64,000 nt of DNA, from assembly GCF_030272615.1 (NCBI RefSeq), contig NC_081409.1, positions 651,092,468 to 651,156,467 of the forward strand, given 5' to 3'. The notes under the pieces are model-generated. The model was not told where the DNA came from. It was given only the letters and a program-made list of their open reading frames with translations, and did not search any database. The stretch is from Cryptomeria japonica (lineage: Eukaryota > Streptophyta > Pinopsida > Cupressales > Cupressaceae). A program made the translations under genes and the position numbers. Below are positions 35,391 through 46,778 of this stretch, piece after piece (position 1 is the stretch's first letter; each line of letters begins with the position of its first letter).

Positions 35391-36294
35391 TGTTGTCTTC
35401 AAAATCTGATTCCCTTTAATATCCTTAGAATAATATGATTTAAGCTTGGTGCAGAAGAGACATCAAAGATAAGGAAATTCTCAAGACAACATATGACAAG
35501 GTTTGATTAAACCTTCTACACTTCGGGCTTACTCGGAGCCCAGGTGGGTATACCTTTGTGAATTAAATTCACACTTTCAAACATAAACCCACAGCAAACC
35601 AGTCCAGAAAACCAGTGGATCTATTCACCTTAAAATCAACTAAAAACAAAGGATGGAAATTGTACTTAAATTCAGCATTTCGATCAACAAAGCGTGCAAT
35701 AAACAACTTTAATTAATACCAGTGCCTTATCCAAGGTCACAGAGTCATCTAAACTCAAATAAAACTCCTCACACAAGACATCCTCATGTATATGCCTGAC
35801 ACCTACAAGAATTCAAGCATTCTAAACTAAGCTATGGTCCTCAAAATTCAAAATTCCTTCCAAAGAGTTTACTGGTATGAGTGATCCCGCATCTTTAAGT
35901 CCCCTCCTAAAGAGAAAAGCTAATGAACACTTATACTAAAATTGCTTTGCAATTCCATTCAAACAGAACAACCCTAGATTATTCAGAATGAAAACAGTAA
36001 ACAAATTTGTGAACAAACTTGAAGACAACACAAAGCTTTACTCAAAACCGATGGTTTGTATATTGATATTTAGTTCAAGAAACATTACAAGAAATTTTGA
36101 TTCTCCATTAGACTTAGAAAAGCTTAGATAAATTTCTGCAGCATTTTCTTACAATTTTTTGCGATCTCCTATCCTCTAGTCCTGATATCCATTTATAACA
36201 ATATGGATGCACAAAGCTTCGGACTTCTCGAGGAGAGTTTGTTACAATCATTTCTTTCAAAATAAAGAGGTTACAAGATTTTCGCAAAAAACAG
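35391..36294. other. N1 left non-coding region
   Basis: Apart from the 12-bp inverted repeat pair at 35391-35402 and 36019-36030 I see no coding frame, tandem repeat or polypurine tract here. Confidence 0.5.
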
Positions 36295-39200
36295 TTACAA
36301 GCTCTTTTCAGCCTCTGTAGTTTCTTCAACAGGTTGTTTGGTTGTAACCTCTTCTATCTTTTCAGGGGTGCCCTCCAACTGTTCTGGATCATGGGTGGCA
36401 TATTTAGTTGCCCACTCACTATATACCTCTTCTATCGGCCATGAGAAATTAATCACATTATCTTTAGTTTTAGTCAACCTTTTCCAAGAATTTCTCATTT
36501 TGTTGACTTATGAATTGAGAAAACCATAATTTGACTTAATTTTCTCTATCTCTTGTATTGTCACAACAAAGAAAGAAGCATCATCAAGATCAATAATTCC
36601 TTTAACTCTTGCTGACAATTTAGCTTCTATCTCCTTAAGCCATATTTGTTTGTCTTTTTACTAATCCGGGTTAGCAAAAACTCCTGGGAGCAACTCAAAA
36701 ACTTGATCAGTGTACTCCTTCTTGCACAAATTAACCTTCCTATCCACATTATCCACCTCTGCTGCCAATTGTACCAAGACTTTAGCGACATCAGAAGTGT
36801 ATTTGATGATGGGATTGGCTCTTGCTTCATTGTAGGATACACACATAAACTCTAGATCTTGCTCCCTAGGCCTCCATCTATCAAAAATAGGTATCAAAAT
36901 GGCCTTGTCTCTCCTGAGCTCATTCCATATTTCCATAATTTTACCTACATTATTGTAGAGCAATGAGGCATTTATTGTATTTGCAAAACTAAAAATTGTA
37001 GCCCTTACTTTCTCCTCATATTTCTTTGCATATAAGGCTTGAGCCTGTTTCAAGTTTTCTAATTCTTGGGGAGTGATTTCAATCATTTGAGAGCTGGAGG
37101 GTGTTGGAGATGGTGGAAATTCAATGATAGGGCTAGTAGGTGGAGGTCTTGCAGGAGAAGAGGAAATCATCAGTGTTGAAGACTCACCTTGTTGGTATTG
37201 TCCAGTCAACTGGCTCTGTAACTTGGCAATGATGCTATCCTTACCTCTTACCTCCTCCTTGGCATTGTTATAAGCCTTCAAAATTGTTTCCAACTTAATT
37301 TGGAGGGCCTCCTTCTCTTTGGCTTCCTTCTCTGCTACTGCAACACTAAATTTTGCGGTCTCTAACACAATACTAGTAGCCTCTACTACCCCTGTACTCT
37401 GCACTCTCTTCACCATCATTCCACCAAGGTAACTTGACCCTGGGGTGTCTTTGCTTTTCTTACTCTCATTTCTCTTGAGAGACCACATGATGAGTGTAGC
37501 ATTATCCTTATTGAAAGTAACCCCCTCCATAAGTTTAGTCTCTTTTCTTACTGCATCAAATACCAGGGCGTCTGCAATATCCCATTCGGGTAAGATAAGC
37601 ACTCCAGCTTGGGCTACCATATCTCTTCCCTGCTCAGGGGTGATGGTTTTAAATTCTTCCATCATCTCTTACTTTATTTCCTCTTCCACTAGGGCTGGAT
37701 CTTTATTGGGCTGCTCAAAGTTTCTTGTTTCACATCTAGCATTATATTTATCTATGTGTTGTTTCCATATAAACTACATAAATGCTTCTAATGTGACAAA
37801 ATTGTTATCAGCTAGAAAGGCACTACTTGCCTTCTTTATCTCAGGATCCCACTCCTGGCCTTTAAGTTCAGTGGAGGTGATATCCATTTTAGCAGCAATG
37901 GGTTCTTCTGGCATCCCTTCCTCCACTTCATCATAAGTGTATGCAATTTCCCCTAGACTACCCAACTGTAAGAGGTACTTAGTTGTTGCTTTCTCATTTC
38001 CTATATGGATAGGGGATTGGGATGGGGAATACAAAGGTGTATCTGACTGCACTTCTTTTCCCACCCTTTGCTTCTTTGGGCTCTCTTGGATGTCAATGAC
38101 ATCTTGTATCTTCCTCTTTCCTTTGGAGGTAAAGGGCTCCCTTGTTGTAGGCACCAGCACACTATAACTAGATTTCCTATGTAGTGTGTAATCACCGGGA
38201 GGGATTGCTTTGCTGGAAGCTGACCTACTTAGAATTATTCTTGCCTTTTCAGGGTTGCTCTTGATTATAGCTTCCCTCTTCTCCTTCAGTGTCTGCATCA
38301 CATCTTCAAAGCAAACAATCAAAAACTTTATTTTCTCTTCCAGTGGGAAAAAGCTAGACAATGGGTCATAGCTAGCATCAAACTGATGCACAAAATCCAA
38401 GGCTTTCTTATAAGCCACCCACTTGTCTTTCCTTAGCTCCTACTCATCTAGATCAAACTCATTTCTGATGAGGTCTTCAGGAAACTGGAATTGATGAGGC
38501 CTACCTCTGCATGCTACCTTCTTCCTAAACATACCATTGAAGAAGTCCTCTGGATCAGCACACCTGGACATTGCAGTGGACAAATGATAAGGTTTGAGGA
38601 AATCCTCAAAGCAATTCCAGCCTCCCTTTGTTATTACAAATTGGTGGGCTATGGTAGCTGCAGGGAAAATAGTCCCTTTACCCCTGCATGTCAATTCTGC
38701 CTCTTGTAAACCACCAATTTGTCTAAGGATCTCTGTAATTCCCACTTTGAGAGGGACCTGGTAGGGTAACAAAAATGGGGTGCCTCTGAAACCAAACACT
38801 CTGAAAAACTGTGGAGACTGGATACAAATACATGTCACCCCAGTTATGAACAATTTTTATGTTCTCTGCGAATTCTTTTGGTCTTATGAATTCTAGAAGA
38901 ACCTTGGGGATTCTTGGGTTATTAGAGCAGAGGACAGTCCTTATTTTGGATGCAAAATATTTATCAAACTTCAAAAAAATGGCATCCTCTCTATCCCATG
39001 ACAACACAGTACTCCATAATTGTACTGGCATTTTTTCTCCTTCCTTCTCCTTAACCAGGTCTAGTCCACTGGCAAAGTAATCACCACCTTTGAAGAGAAA
39101 AAGATGCATTAGGAGTGAGTACCATCCGAAAGGCCTATCCACCTTTCCATTCTTGATTCCTATCAACCCTCCATGGATAGCATCAGCAATAAAAGAGGCA

Positions 39201-39937
39201 TAATCAAATGTGATTGCAAGAGAAGGATTCAGAATCTGGGCAATGATTAACAAGTAATGATTCGGCATATTTGCTTCAGCATCTTCTCCCAAAACTTGGG
39301 AAAGTGCCCAATACATTCCTTTAGCCCTTAGAGTGAACATACTTAATGAAAAGGGCTCTTGTGTGTTGGGTCCTACAACTGTTAACCCTCCTATTTTCAC
39401 AAAAAGTTCCTTGAGAGGCCCATTCCTGAGATGACTCCTCTGTGCACCATAAATTTGGGCTAATGATGTGAAATTTATAGGTTCTATAAATTTTGTGAAC
39501 TCATTAAGCCCAAATGTTGTCCTAAACTCTTCAGCATTAATTTCAACAAGGGTTTTCCCATTTACATCCCGAATGCTTCTCGTGACTGGATCATAGTTGA
39601 ACACAATTTGGGTCAGCAAATCTGTGTCCATGAATACCCCTGGGACTACTAATTTCCCAACATCTAATTCCCAGATACTGTTTTGCAGGGCAGGAGAGTT
39701 TCTCATTCTGAATCCAACTTTAAACAACCCCAACCCAGACAGTCCAACCTATGGGTCTCTCAACCAATTACCCTTATCATATAATCCTTCTCCTATCTTT
39801 AGACGGGGAGCCTTGGGCACTAATTCTTTTGCCTTCGATGCCTGATTAGTTGACAACGTCAACTGTTCTAAAAAATCATCACACACACTCCTTTCTAAAT
39901 AGTTAACTTTTCTAGAAAATTCTCTTTTAGGAGCCAT
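36295..39937 (-). pseudogene. N1 large ORF, unknown function, possible distant ORF2 relative
   Basis: It starts MAPKREFSRKV at 39937 and runs about 1,210 codons with one frameshift near 38820. In-frame stops are TAG at 39751-39749, 38442-38440, 37776-37774 and 36663-36661, plus TAAs near 37672 and later. The N-terminal half (39733-38440) is globular with NGKTLVEINAEEFRTTFGL and a FGWYSLLMHLFLF segment. A basic segment, KRKIQDV then SPKKQRVGK (about 38080-38120), resembles a nuclear signal. The C-terminal part (37665-36661) has a coiled coil (about residues 90-160 of that piece) and Pro/Ser-rich stretches. The overall plan (globular, basic, coiled coil) parallels G-family ORF2, but sequence similarity is weak and I treat homology as a hypothesis. 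Confidence 0.6.
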
Positions 39938-40170
39938 TTTGAAAATGCAAGAAATGAATGCCACTCTTAAACAATTCTGCGACGAATCAATTATCTTATT
40001 TAGAACACTACACAAGAATTGCTACACAAAAATATGAGAGAACATGTTCTTTGCTTGAAGTAATTTGCTCTACAACTGAACCGACTTGCTCTGTATCTGA
40101 GGAAAATAACTCTGTTTCTACTCTTCTGCAAAATCCTTTAAAAGATATCTTCACCCGGTTGATAGGAAAT

Positions 40171-40186
40171 CAAATATTTATACTCA
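40171..40186 (-). promoter_or_regulatory. N1 TATA-like box
   Basis: GAGTATAAATATTTG on the minus strand lies about 240 bp upstream of the ORF start at 39937. No TATAAATA closer to the start is evident. The inferred leader is about 200 nt. Confidence 0.4.
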
Positions 40187-40562
40187 GGGCCTTAACTATA
40201 ACATTGATTCTGCATGCTTTGACCGTCCCTTCAAAATTGAATTCATATGAGAATTCGTATATTTTGCTCCAACGGGCCACAACATTCTTGCAAGTGTTTC
40301 ATTTTGCTCTTTCGCAACTTTGTGAAGCATAACTATCGGGCAGCTTAGTCCTACGAAATAATGCCAACTGTTCGATCAAAAGAAACTTGATCGAGCGTTA
40401 AATTAATTGGCAGCTTTGGCTTTGCTCTGGGTACCGCTTTTCTATTTGCTACATAATACCACGTGGCATCCAACCATTGGCCTTGAAATCCCCTTCGCAT
40501 TCCACTTGATACTGGTCGTGTGTCTTTCTTTTATACTGCTAGTTCCACCTTGGTGGACCCAC

Positions 40563-41230
40563 ACTTTCTTCTTAGACCACGTGTCATCATGACACATGGA
40601 TGGCTCTTGTTCACTCTCACTATTTTGCAGGGTATAAAGAACGAGTATCTTACCCTTGCGAAATAGCATGGGCCATTGGATCATCTCTTAAGTTGATCGG
40701 CTTTTAATCCTCTGAAAAGGCTCTTAGGAGGGGTGGGCCCGTTGACTCATTATGAACACCTGGCACCCAGTCATTTTCGGAGCTGACTTGTCACTCTATT
40801 ATATGCCAAAAGGAAACCATGGGGCCCCACTTTCTTCTTAACAGCTATATCCTCCAGGTCATCATCATGACACGTGGACGGCTCTCATTCACTCTCACTA
40901 TTTTGTGGGGTATAAAGAACGAGCATCTTACCCTTGCGAAATAGCGCGGGTCGTTGGATCATCTCTTAAGCTGATCGGCTTTTAATCCTCTGAAAAGGCT
41001 CTTAGGAGGGGTGGGCCCACTGACTGTTGTGAACACCTAGTGCCCAGTCATTTTCAGAGCTAACTTATCACTTTTTTATACGCCAAAAGGAAACCACGAG
41101 GCTCCAGTAAGTTATTAACAGCTGTACCCGCCAGGTCATCTCCATCTGCGACCTGACTCACCTCTGGGGCCCGCCTTTTAGCCTTTAATCCTGACCCACT
41201 GACTGTTGTGACTTGCCATGTGCCACCATT
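40563..41230. repeat. N1 upstream tandem repeat, about 270-bp units
   Basis: Units begin with ACTTTCTTCTT at 40563 and 40829, with a partial third from about 41107. The GGTATAAAGAACGAG segment recurs at a 278-bp spacing (TATAAA at 40633 and 40911). Units carry ACGTG-type G-box cores (CCACGTGT, ACACGTGG). The array lies upstream of the N1 ORF, so it may be a U3-like or promoter region. 39938-40562 and 41231-41686 show no other features. Confidence 0.7.
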
Positions 41231-41864
41231 TTACTCGTTGTCAATAACCAGTTGGACCGTCTATGTAGCATGCCATGTGGTTTTTGCAACTTCACTGGTT
41301 TTAAACTACGCGCAACTTCACCTAGCGAAATAACGCGAGCCGTGGATCCATCCGCGAGATGCACGCTAGTTACTGGGCCCGACAACTTTAGAAGAAAAAC
41401 ATACAAGGCATAAATTTTTTGATTAATTAACATAACCACCTAGGCAAACAACAAGGGGGGAACACTTCCTACGACCCCACGACCCATTACTTAAGTGAAT
41501 AAAGTAACAAAAGATTAGAAACTAGAGGGTTTAAAACAAACACGAGAAGATCTAAAATCAAAAACCCTTAAACCCTTAAGGTCTAGAACAAAGCTGAAGC
41601 ATTTGGAACTATACCCTATTCGAAAAATTCAACAAACCATAGCCAATCATGGGAAAAGAAAAGCCCATTTTTAATCAGTGATAACACACATGACACGATC
41701 AATTAAGCTTCCAAGATCACCGATACCAATACACAAAATATAGTGATACTAGAGATACTCCATACACCAAACCAATATCCCAAAGAACCAATTTTCAATC
41801 ACTGGAGCAAGAATATGTTGACATCAATGACAACAACATATCCTAGTAGCATAAATATCCAACA

Positions 41865-42060
41865 ATCTCCCCCTTTGGCATTGATGGAAACATATGAATG
41901 TGACAAACAATCAATGTAAAGAAAGAAACATCTCCAAAAAACTCCCCCTAAGATCAAACAGATAAAACAATTTTTCACATGCTTCTTTCCCCCTTTGACA
42001 ACAATGCTAATCATTTCAAAACTGAAAAATAAACTCACTCTCCCCCTTAAAAACATAACC
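41865..42060 (-). other. C3 3' UTR with purine cassettes and polypurine tract
   Basis: On the minus strand GGGGGAG occurs at 42044-42038, 41948-41942 and 41873-41867 (the tract next to the LTR). A weaker AAAGGGGGAAAG lies near 41990. The arrangement is the same as in C1 and the G elements. Confidence 0.7.
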
Positions 42061-42239
42061 AAACTACTCCACCAGAGGAGAAACACCAACTCATCAATCT
42101 GGATAAAAGGAATTAAACTGTGAAGTCCATCGAATTGATGCAACTTAATGCATCTAGTTCTCATCAGGAGGGGTAGATACCACTAACTTGTCTCTCAAAT
42201 AGATAAATGTATCTGCAGGAAAAGGCTTAGTAAAAATAT

Positions 42240-45200
42240 CAATAATCTATTCCTTTGTAGACAAATATTATAGCTTCACCTCTTCTTCACTAACTTTTTC
42301 TCTCAAGTAATTTTTTTTATTTGACACATGTTTAGTTTTTGAATGTTTCACCGGATTCTTCGACAAGTTTATAGCACTGGAATTATTACATTATATGACA
42401 CTAGGTTCGTCATAGATAACTCTAATATCCTTCAACATTTTCTTCATCCAAACTACCTAAGTGCAGCTACCAATAACAACAATGTACTAAGCTTTAACAA
42501 TAGATAAGGATACTGAATATTATTTCTTACTAACCTATGAAACCAATTTCTTAACTAAAAAGAAAGCACCACCGGAGGTACTCTTTTGGTCATCAACATC
42601 AGTAGTCCAATCAACATCAGTGTAAGCACATAACATGAAATCATCATGCTTTTGATACCAAAAGCCTTAATCCACAGTTCCCTTCAAGTATCTAAATATT
42701 CGCTTCACAACAGTTAAATGACTCTCTTTCGGATCAACTTGATATCTAGCAGCCATGTACACAGTATGCATAATGTTTGGCCTAGCCTGAGTAAGATATA
42801 GCAGTCCACCAACCATAGATCTATACAAACTATGATTAACTTTCAAAGATTCATCATTCTTAGACAATTTACAACCAGTCACCATAGGAGTTCCAACTGG
42901 TTTGGAGTCATCTAATCCAAACTTCTTTAGCAATTCCTTCACATATTTAGTTTGAGATATAAAAATACCTTTTCAAGTCTGTGAAATCCTCAAACCTAAG
43001 AAAAAATTCATCTCTCCTATCATAGACATCTCAAATTCTTTCTGCATATTACTGGAAAACTTCATGCTCAGGTCATAATCTCTACCAAAGATAATATCAT
43101 CAACAAAGACTTCAACAATCAGTATGTTATCATTCTCAATCTTAAAATATAAATTAATATCAATGGTTCCTTTATTAAATCCCGATTTCAATAAATACTT
43201 ATCCAATCTAGCATACTAGGCTCTAGGGGCTTGTTTCAATCCATAAAGAGATTTCTTTGGTTTACATACCATGTCACCATCATCTGATAATGAAAATCCA
43301 TCAGGTTGCTCAATGTAGACTTCTTCCTCAAGATCATCATTCAAAAAGGCAGATTTGACATCCATTTGATACACTTTGAAATCTTTATAGGTAGCATATG
43401 CAAGCAATAGTCTAACAACTTCAAGTCTACCCACCAGAGAAAAAGTCTCCTCATAATCAATCCCTTCTTTCTATGAATATCCTTTACATACCAATCTTGT
43501 TTTATTTTTGACAAGTTCACCAACTTCATTCAATTTATTCTTGAATACCCATTTAGTACCTATAACATTATTATCTTTAGGTCTAGGCACAAGCTCCCAT
43601 GTCTTATTCTATTCAATCTGGCCAATTCTTCTTCCATATCTCTCATCCAATTTTCATCTTTTGAAGCCTCAACAACATCTTTAGGTTCAACTTTAGAAAT
43701 CAAACATACCTCTTCAACAACTAACCTTCTTCTAGTCATCACACCTTTATTTTTATCACCAATAATTTCATTTTTAGAATGATTCAATCTTACATAACTC
43801 AGAGTCTTCTGATTGTTTTGATTTTTTAGGTTCCTGCACCTATCCACCGACAACAACAACATCTCGATTAACTGTCTCTACCAAGTCATTCTTCTTCGAT
43901 TCTTTAGTCTGAATAGGACTTAGAACAATGTGTTGACCATCATCATATCCACAAGCTCTAATCTCTTTTTCAAGGTTCTCATCCACCTTCACATTTGCAC
44001 TTTCCACTATATTTCTCAATCTCTTATTATAGCACTGGTTGGGTTTTCTTTTTGTTGAATATCCCAAGAAAATTCCTTCATCACTTCTTTCATCAAAATT
44101 TCCTATTTCGTCACCTCTCTTGATATAACATTTGCTACCAAATACTCTAAAATATCTCATAGTAGGAATATGACCAAACCATAGCTCATGAGGAGTCTTA
44201 CTGGTATCACCTTTAATATTAACTTGGTTGAATATGTAAACAACAGTGCTAATAGATTCTCTCCAATAGATCTTCAGAACATTCCCTTCAATCATCATAG
44301 TCCTTGCAACATCCAAAACAATCTTGTTCTTCCTTTCAACAACTCCATTATGATGATGGGTTCTAGGAGAAGATAATTGTCTTCTAATCCCATGCTTCTC
44401 ACAAAATGAATCAAACTAATCGGAACAAAATTCTCCACCTCTATCAAATCTCAGACATTTCACCTTCAATCTTGATTCAATTTCAACCTTTGCTTTGAAT
44501 ATCTTGCACTTGTCTAATGCTTCAGATTTCTCCTTCAAAAAGACAACCCACATCATCCTAGAATAATCATCAATTAGCAACATAAAATATCTATCAACCT
44601 TCACACTTGTAACATTTTTAGGTCCACATAGGTTAGTATGCACAATATCTAGCAATCCATCATATGTATATTGCTTTCTCTTGAAAGAAATTCTTGTTTG
44701 CTTACCCAATTGACATTCTTTAGATACTGGATTAGCAGGCTTAACAATCTTAGGTAAATCTCTAACAACTTGAATAGAACTAATCTTAATCATTGAATCA
44801 AAATTAACATAACACATTCTCCTATGCCACAACCAACTTTCATCAATCTGAGCAATCAAGCAACTGTTCTCTCGAGCATTCAAATGAAAAATATTACATT
44901 CAGTCTTAGTTCCAGATGCAATATTTGTACCAGATGCATTTGGGATTTTATATTTACAATTATTTAATTGCAAATCATAACCTTTGTCAACCATTTTCCA
45001 GCACTTAAAAGATTATACTTCAAACCTTCAGCATATAGAGAATCATCAATATTATCCTTACCATCAAAAGAAATAGAACCTCTACCATGGATCACACAAG
45101 ATTTGTCATCTCCAAATCTCACTATTCCACCATCATACCTTTCCATACTCAGAAATTTTATTTTATCATCGGTCATATGATGTGAACAACCACTGTCAAT
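42240..45200 (-). pseudogene. pol: C3 pol: protease, integrase, RT and RNase H
   Basis: On the minus strand the protease motif IDSGCSHHMTDD lies near 45175-45200. The pre-integrase HHCC region is WLWHRRMCYVNF (about 44830). In the integrase the first catalytic position reads Asn (plus 44632-44634, TNLCGP), the second Asp is in LLIDDYSRMMW, and GGEF lies near 44430. The RT blocks are QMDVKSAFLND, YGLKQAPRA followed by a TAG at the Trp codon (plus 43216-43218), and an intact FVDD (plus 43096-43104). RNase H (STSGGAFF, SLSIVKA, SSAINL) continues to about 42240 with many TAG/TAA stops. Frameshifts occur near 43560 and 44400. It is the most complete pol in the window but is not functional. Confidence 0.88.
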
Positions 45201-46351
45201 TTCTCATTCATCTCTTTTCTCAACTTTAGCAGCTAAATATTTCTCCTCAATAGTACAACTCCTGGAATCAACGGGTACCAATCCATCTTCTTTAATGGAA
45301 AGAAACAACTTCATCTCCTTTTGATTCTTCATCTGTAACACCTGCATCAGCAACATGATAATAGTTCTTCTAATTCTTATACTTTTGGTTAGACTTGTAA
45401 GGCTTATCATAATTCTCATGCTTCTGATATCTATCATTTCTATCATGCTTATCAAATCTATCATGCCTATCATATTTAGCCATTCTCTCCGAGCATCTAG
45501 AAGCAAAATGCCCTACCTTATTGCAAGATATACATTTCAAGGGCAATTTTACATCATACGTACCAGCTCCCTTGGGCAATATTTGGGCAATCAATGCTTC
45601 AAGCTCATCCAATTATCTTTCTTTCTCTTCTATCTCTCTCCTTTCTCTTTCATATCTGGATATTCTGCATTCTTTAGGATCATACTTATGCTTTATGGAT
45701 ACAAATGCTCTAAATGTTTTCTCAGACTTTCCATGTGATTCACCGAATTCGCTTAGCTCAAATGCAACAATATTTCCAACCAATATATCTCTTGTTACTA
45801 TAGTAACACTCTGAATCTCATCAATAGTAGCTACCTTATGTTTATAAGCAAGAGGCAAAGATCTCAAAACCTTAGCAACAATTTCATTTTCTTCAAAAGT
45901 TCCACCGATACATCTGATACCTAGGACAAGGTCATTCACCTTAGCCATAAAGGTATTTATGTTCTCATCTTCCCATCTTCAACATCTTATATTTATCTTT
46001 CAAACTATGGAACTTAGCAACTTTAACGTGTTTATCTCCTTCATACAGGGTCTCAAGATTCTCCCAGATCTCATTTGCAATCTAAAGTCCCATTAAATTT
46101 GGCATCTTTAAATCAGTCGAGGCACTCAACAATGCTTCCTTCACTCTAATGTTATGCTTAGCTTCCTTGATCTCATCAGTAGTAGCTGATCCATTAAAAG
46201 GAGTAGAATAGGCATTCTTTGTGATCTTCCAGTAATCTTCTCCAAGACATCTCAAGTGCACTTCCATCCGATTCTTCCATATAGCATAGTTACTTCCGTC
46301 GAATCTCAGACTCTCCTTCTTAAAGATAACACCTCCATTTCTAGTTGCCAT
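45201..46351 (-). pseudogene. gag: C3 gag (UBN2-type copia Gag)
   Basis: It starts MATRNGGVIFKKESLRFDGSNY at 46351, a typical copia Gag opening (LRFDGSNYAIWKNRMEVHL). The UBN2 capsid part continues to 45613, with a frameshift near 45965. One zinc knuckle, CISCNKVGHFASRC, lies near 45500-45540, followed by an unusual Lys/His/Asp/Arg/Tyr-rich run (DRHDRFDKHDRNDRYQKHE). A last segment leads into protease. Stops at 46084 and 45612 break the frame. Confidence 0.85.
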
Positions 46352-46391
46352 CCTGGATCTCCTCAAGTGGTTAAGCTTCTTCCGAAGGATC

Positions 46392-46407
46392 TAGCTCTGA
46401 TACCAAT
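46392..46407 (-). other. C3 primer binding site
   Basis: AATTGGTATCAGAGCT on the minus strand, next to the right LTR end. It is the initiator-Met type. Confidence 0.88.
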
Positions 46408-46773
46408 TATTAGTAGCAACAAAGGAGAAAAACTGAGAGGGGGGGTGAATGAACCATCTGAAGTGAAGCTACACAAGACCATCCTAAACAATATCCCAAA
46501 ATATCAGCTCAATATCTGATCACACCAGAATATACGGAAGGAAATACAGAACTCTGCAAAGCACTGATCAAAAAAACAAACTACAATATCGGATCATATG
46601 ATATGATCAATTAAGCTTCTTGGATCACCAAAACCAATACGAAAGAATATAGTGATACTAGAGATACTCCATACACCAAACCAAGATCCCAAAGAACCAA
46701 TCTGCAATCATTGGAGCATGAATATATTGACATCAATGACAAGAACATATTGTAGCAACAACAATGTCTAAAA
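46408..46773 (-). repeat. 5' LTR of C3 (right copy), internally deleted
   Basis: Only 366 bp, against about 1.33 kb on the left. The outer parts match the left LTR (46455-46600 with 35265-35380; 46605-46760 with 41700-41860). About 1 kb after the GGGGGGGTGAATG tract is missing. Its terminal TG and CA are mutated (TATTAG at 46408; AAAA at 46773). Confidence 0.85.
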
Positions 46774-46778
46774 TTACC

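Larger units (their letters stand above)
35391..41686 (-). mobile_element. N1: 6.3-kb insertion carrying one large ORF, class unresolved
   Basis: It is flanked by CATAT (35386-35390) and CACAT (41687-41691), a near-perfect 5-bp duplication, and has TG...CA ends. It carries one large minus-strand ORF preceded by a TATA-like box, but no pol, primer site or recognisable LTR pair. The left end, 35391-36030, is bounded by 12-bp inverted repeats (TGTTGTCTTCAA / TTGAAGACAACA). It could be a highly diverged LTR element, a non-autonomous derivative or a gene-capturing transposon. Confidence 0.55.
34237..41864 (-). repeat. 3' LTR of C3 (left copy), interrupted by N1
   Basis: Parts 34237-35390 and 41692-41864, about 1.33 kb in total. 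It starts on the minus strand TGTTGGATATTTATG at 41864 and ends CTTCTAACA at 34237. 41870-42050 to its right carries the minus-strand polypurine cassettes. The segment 35260-35380 and the 41692-41860 part match the right LTR closely. Short frames in 34460-34710 are chance. Confidence 0.82.
34237..46773 (-). mobile_element. C3: minus-strand Ty1/copia element hosting N1
   Basis: TSDs TTACC at 34232-34236 and 46774-46778 flank it, and T1 RT joins RNase H in frame when it is removed. It has gag, protease, integrase, RT and RNase H in copia order, a primer site and two LTRs. N1 sits in the left LTR. The right LTR lost about 1 kb internally. All domains have stops. Confidence 0.9.
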
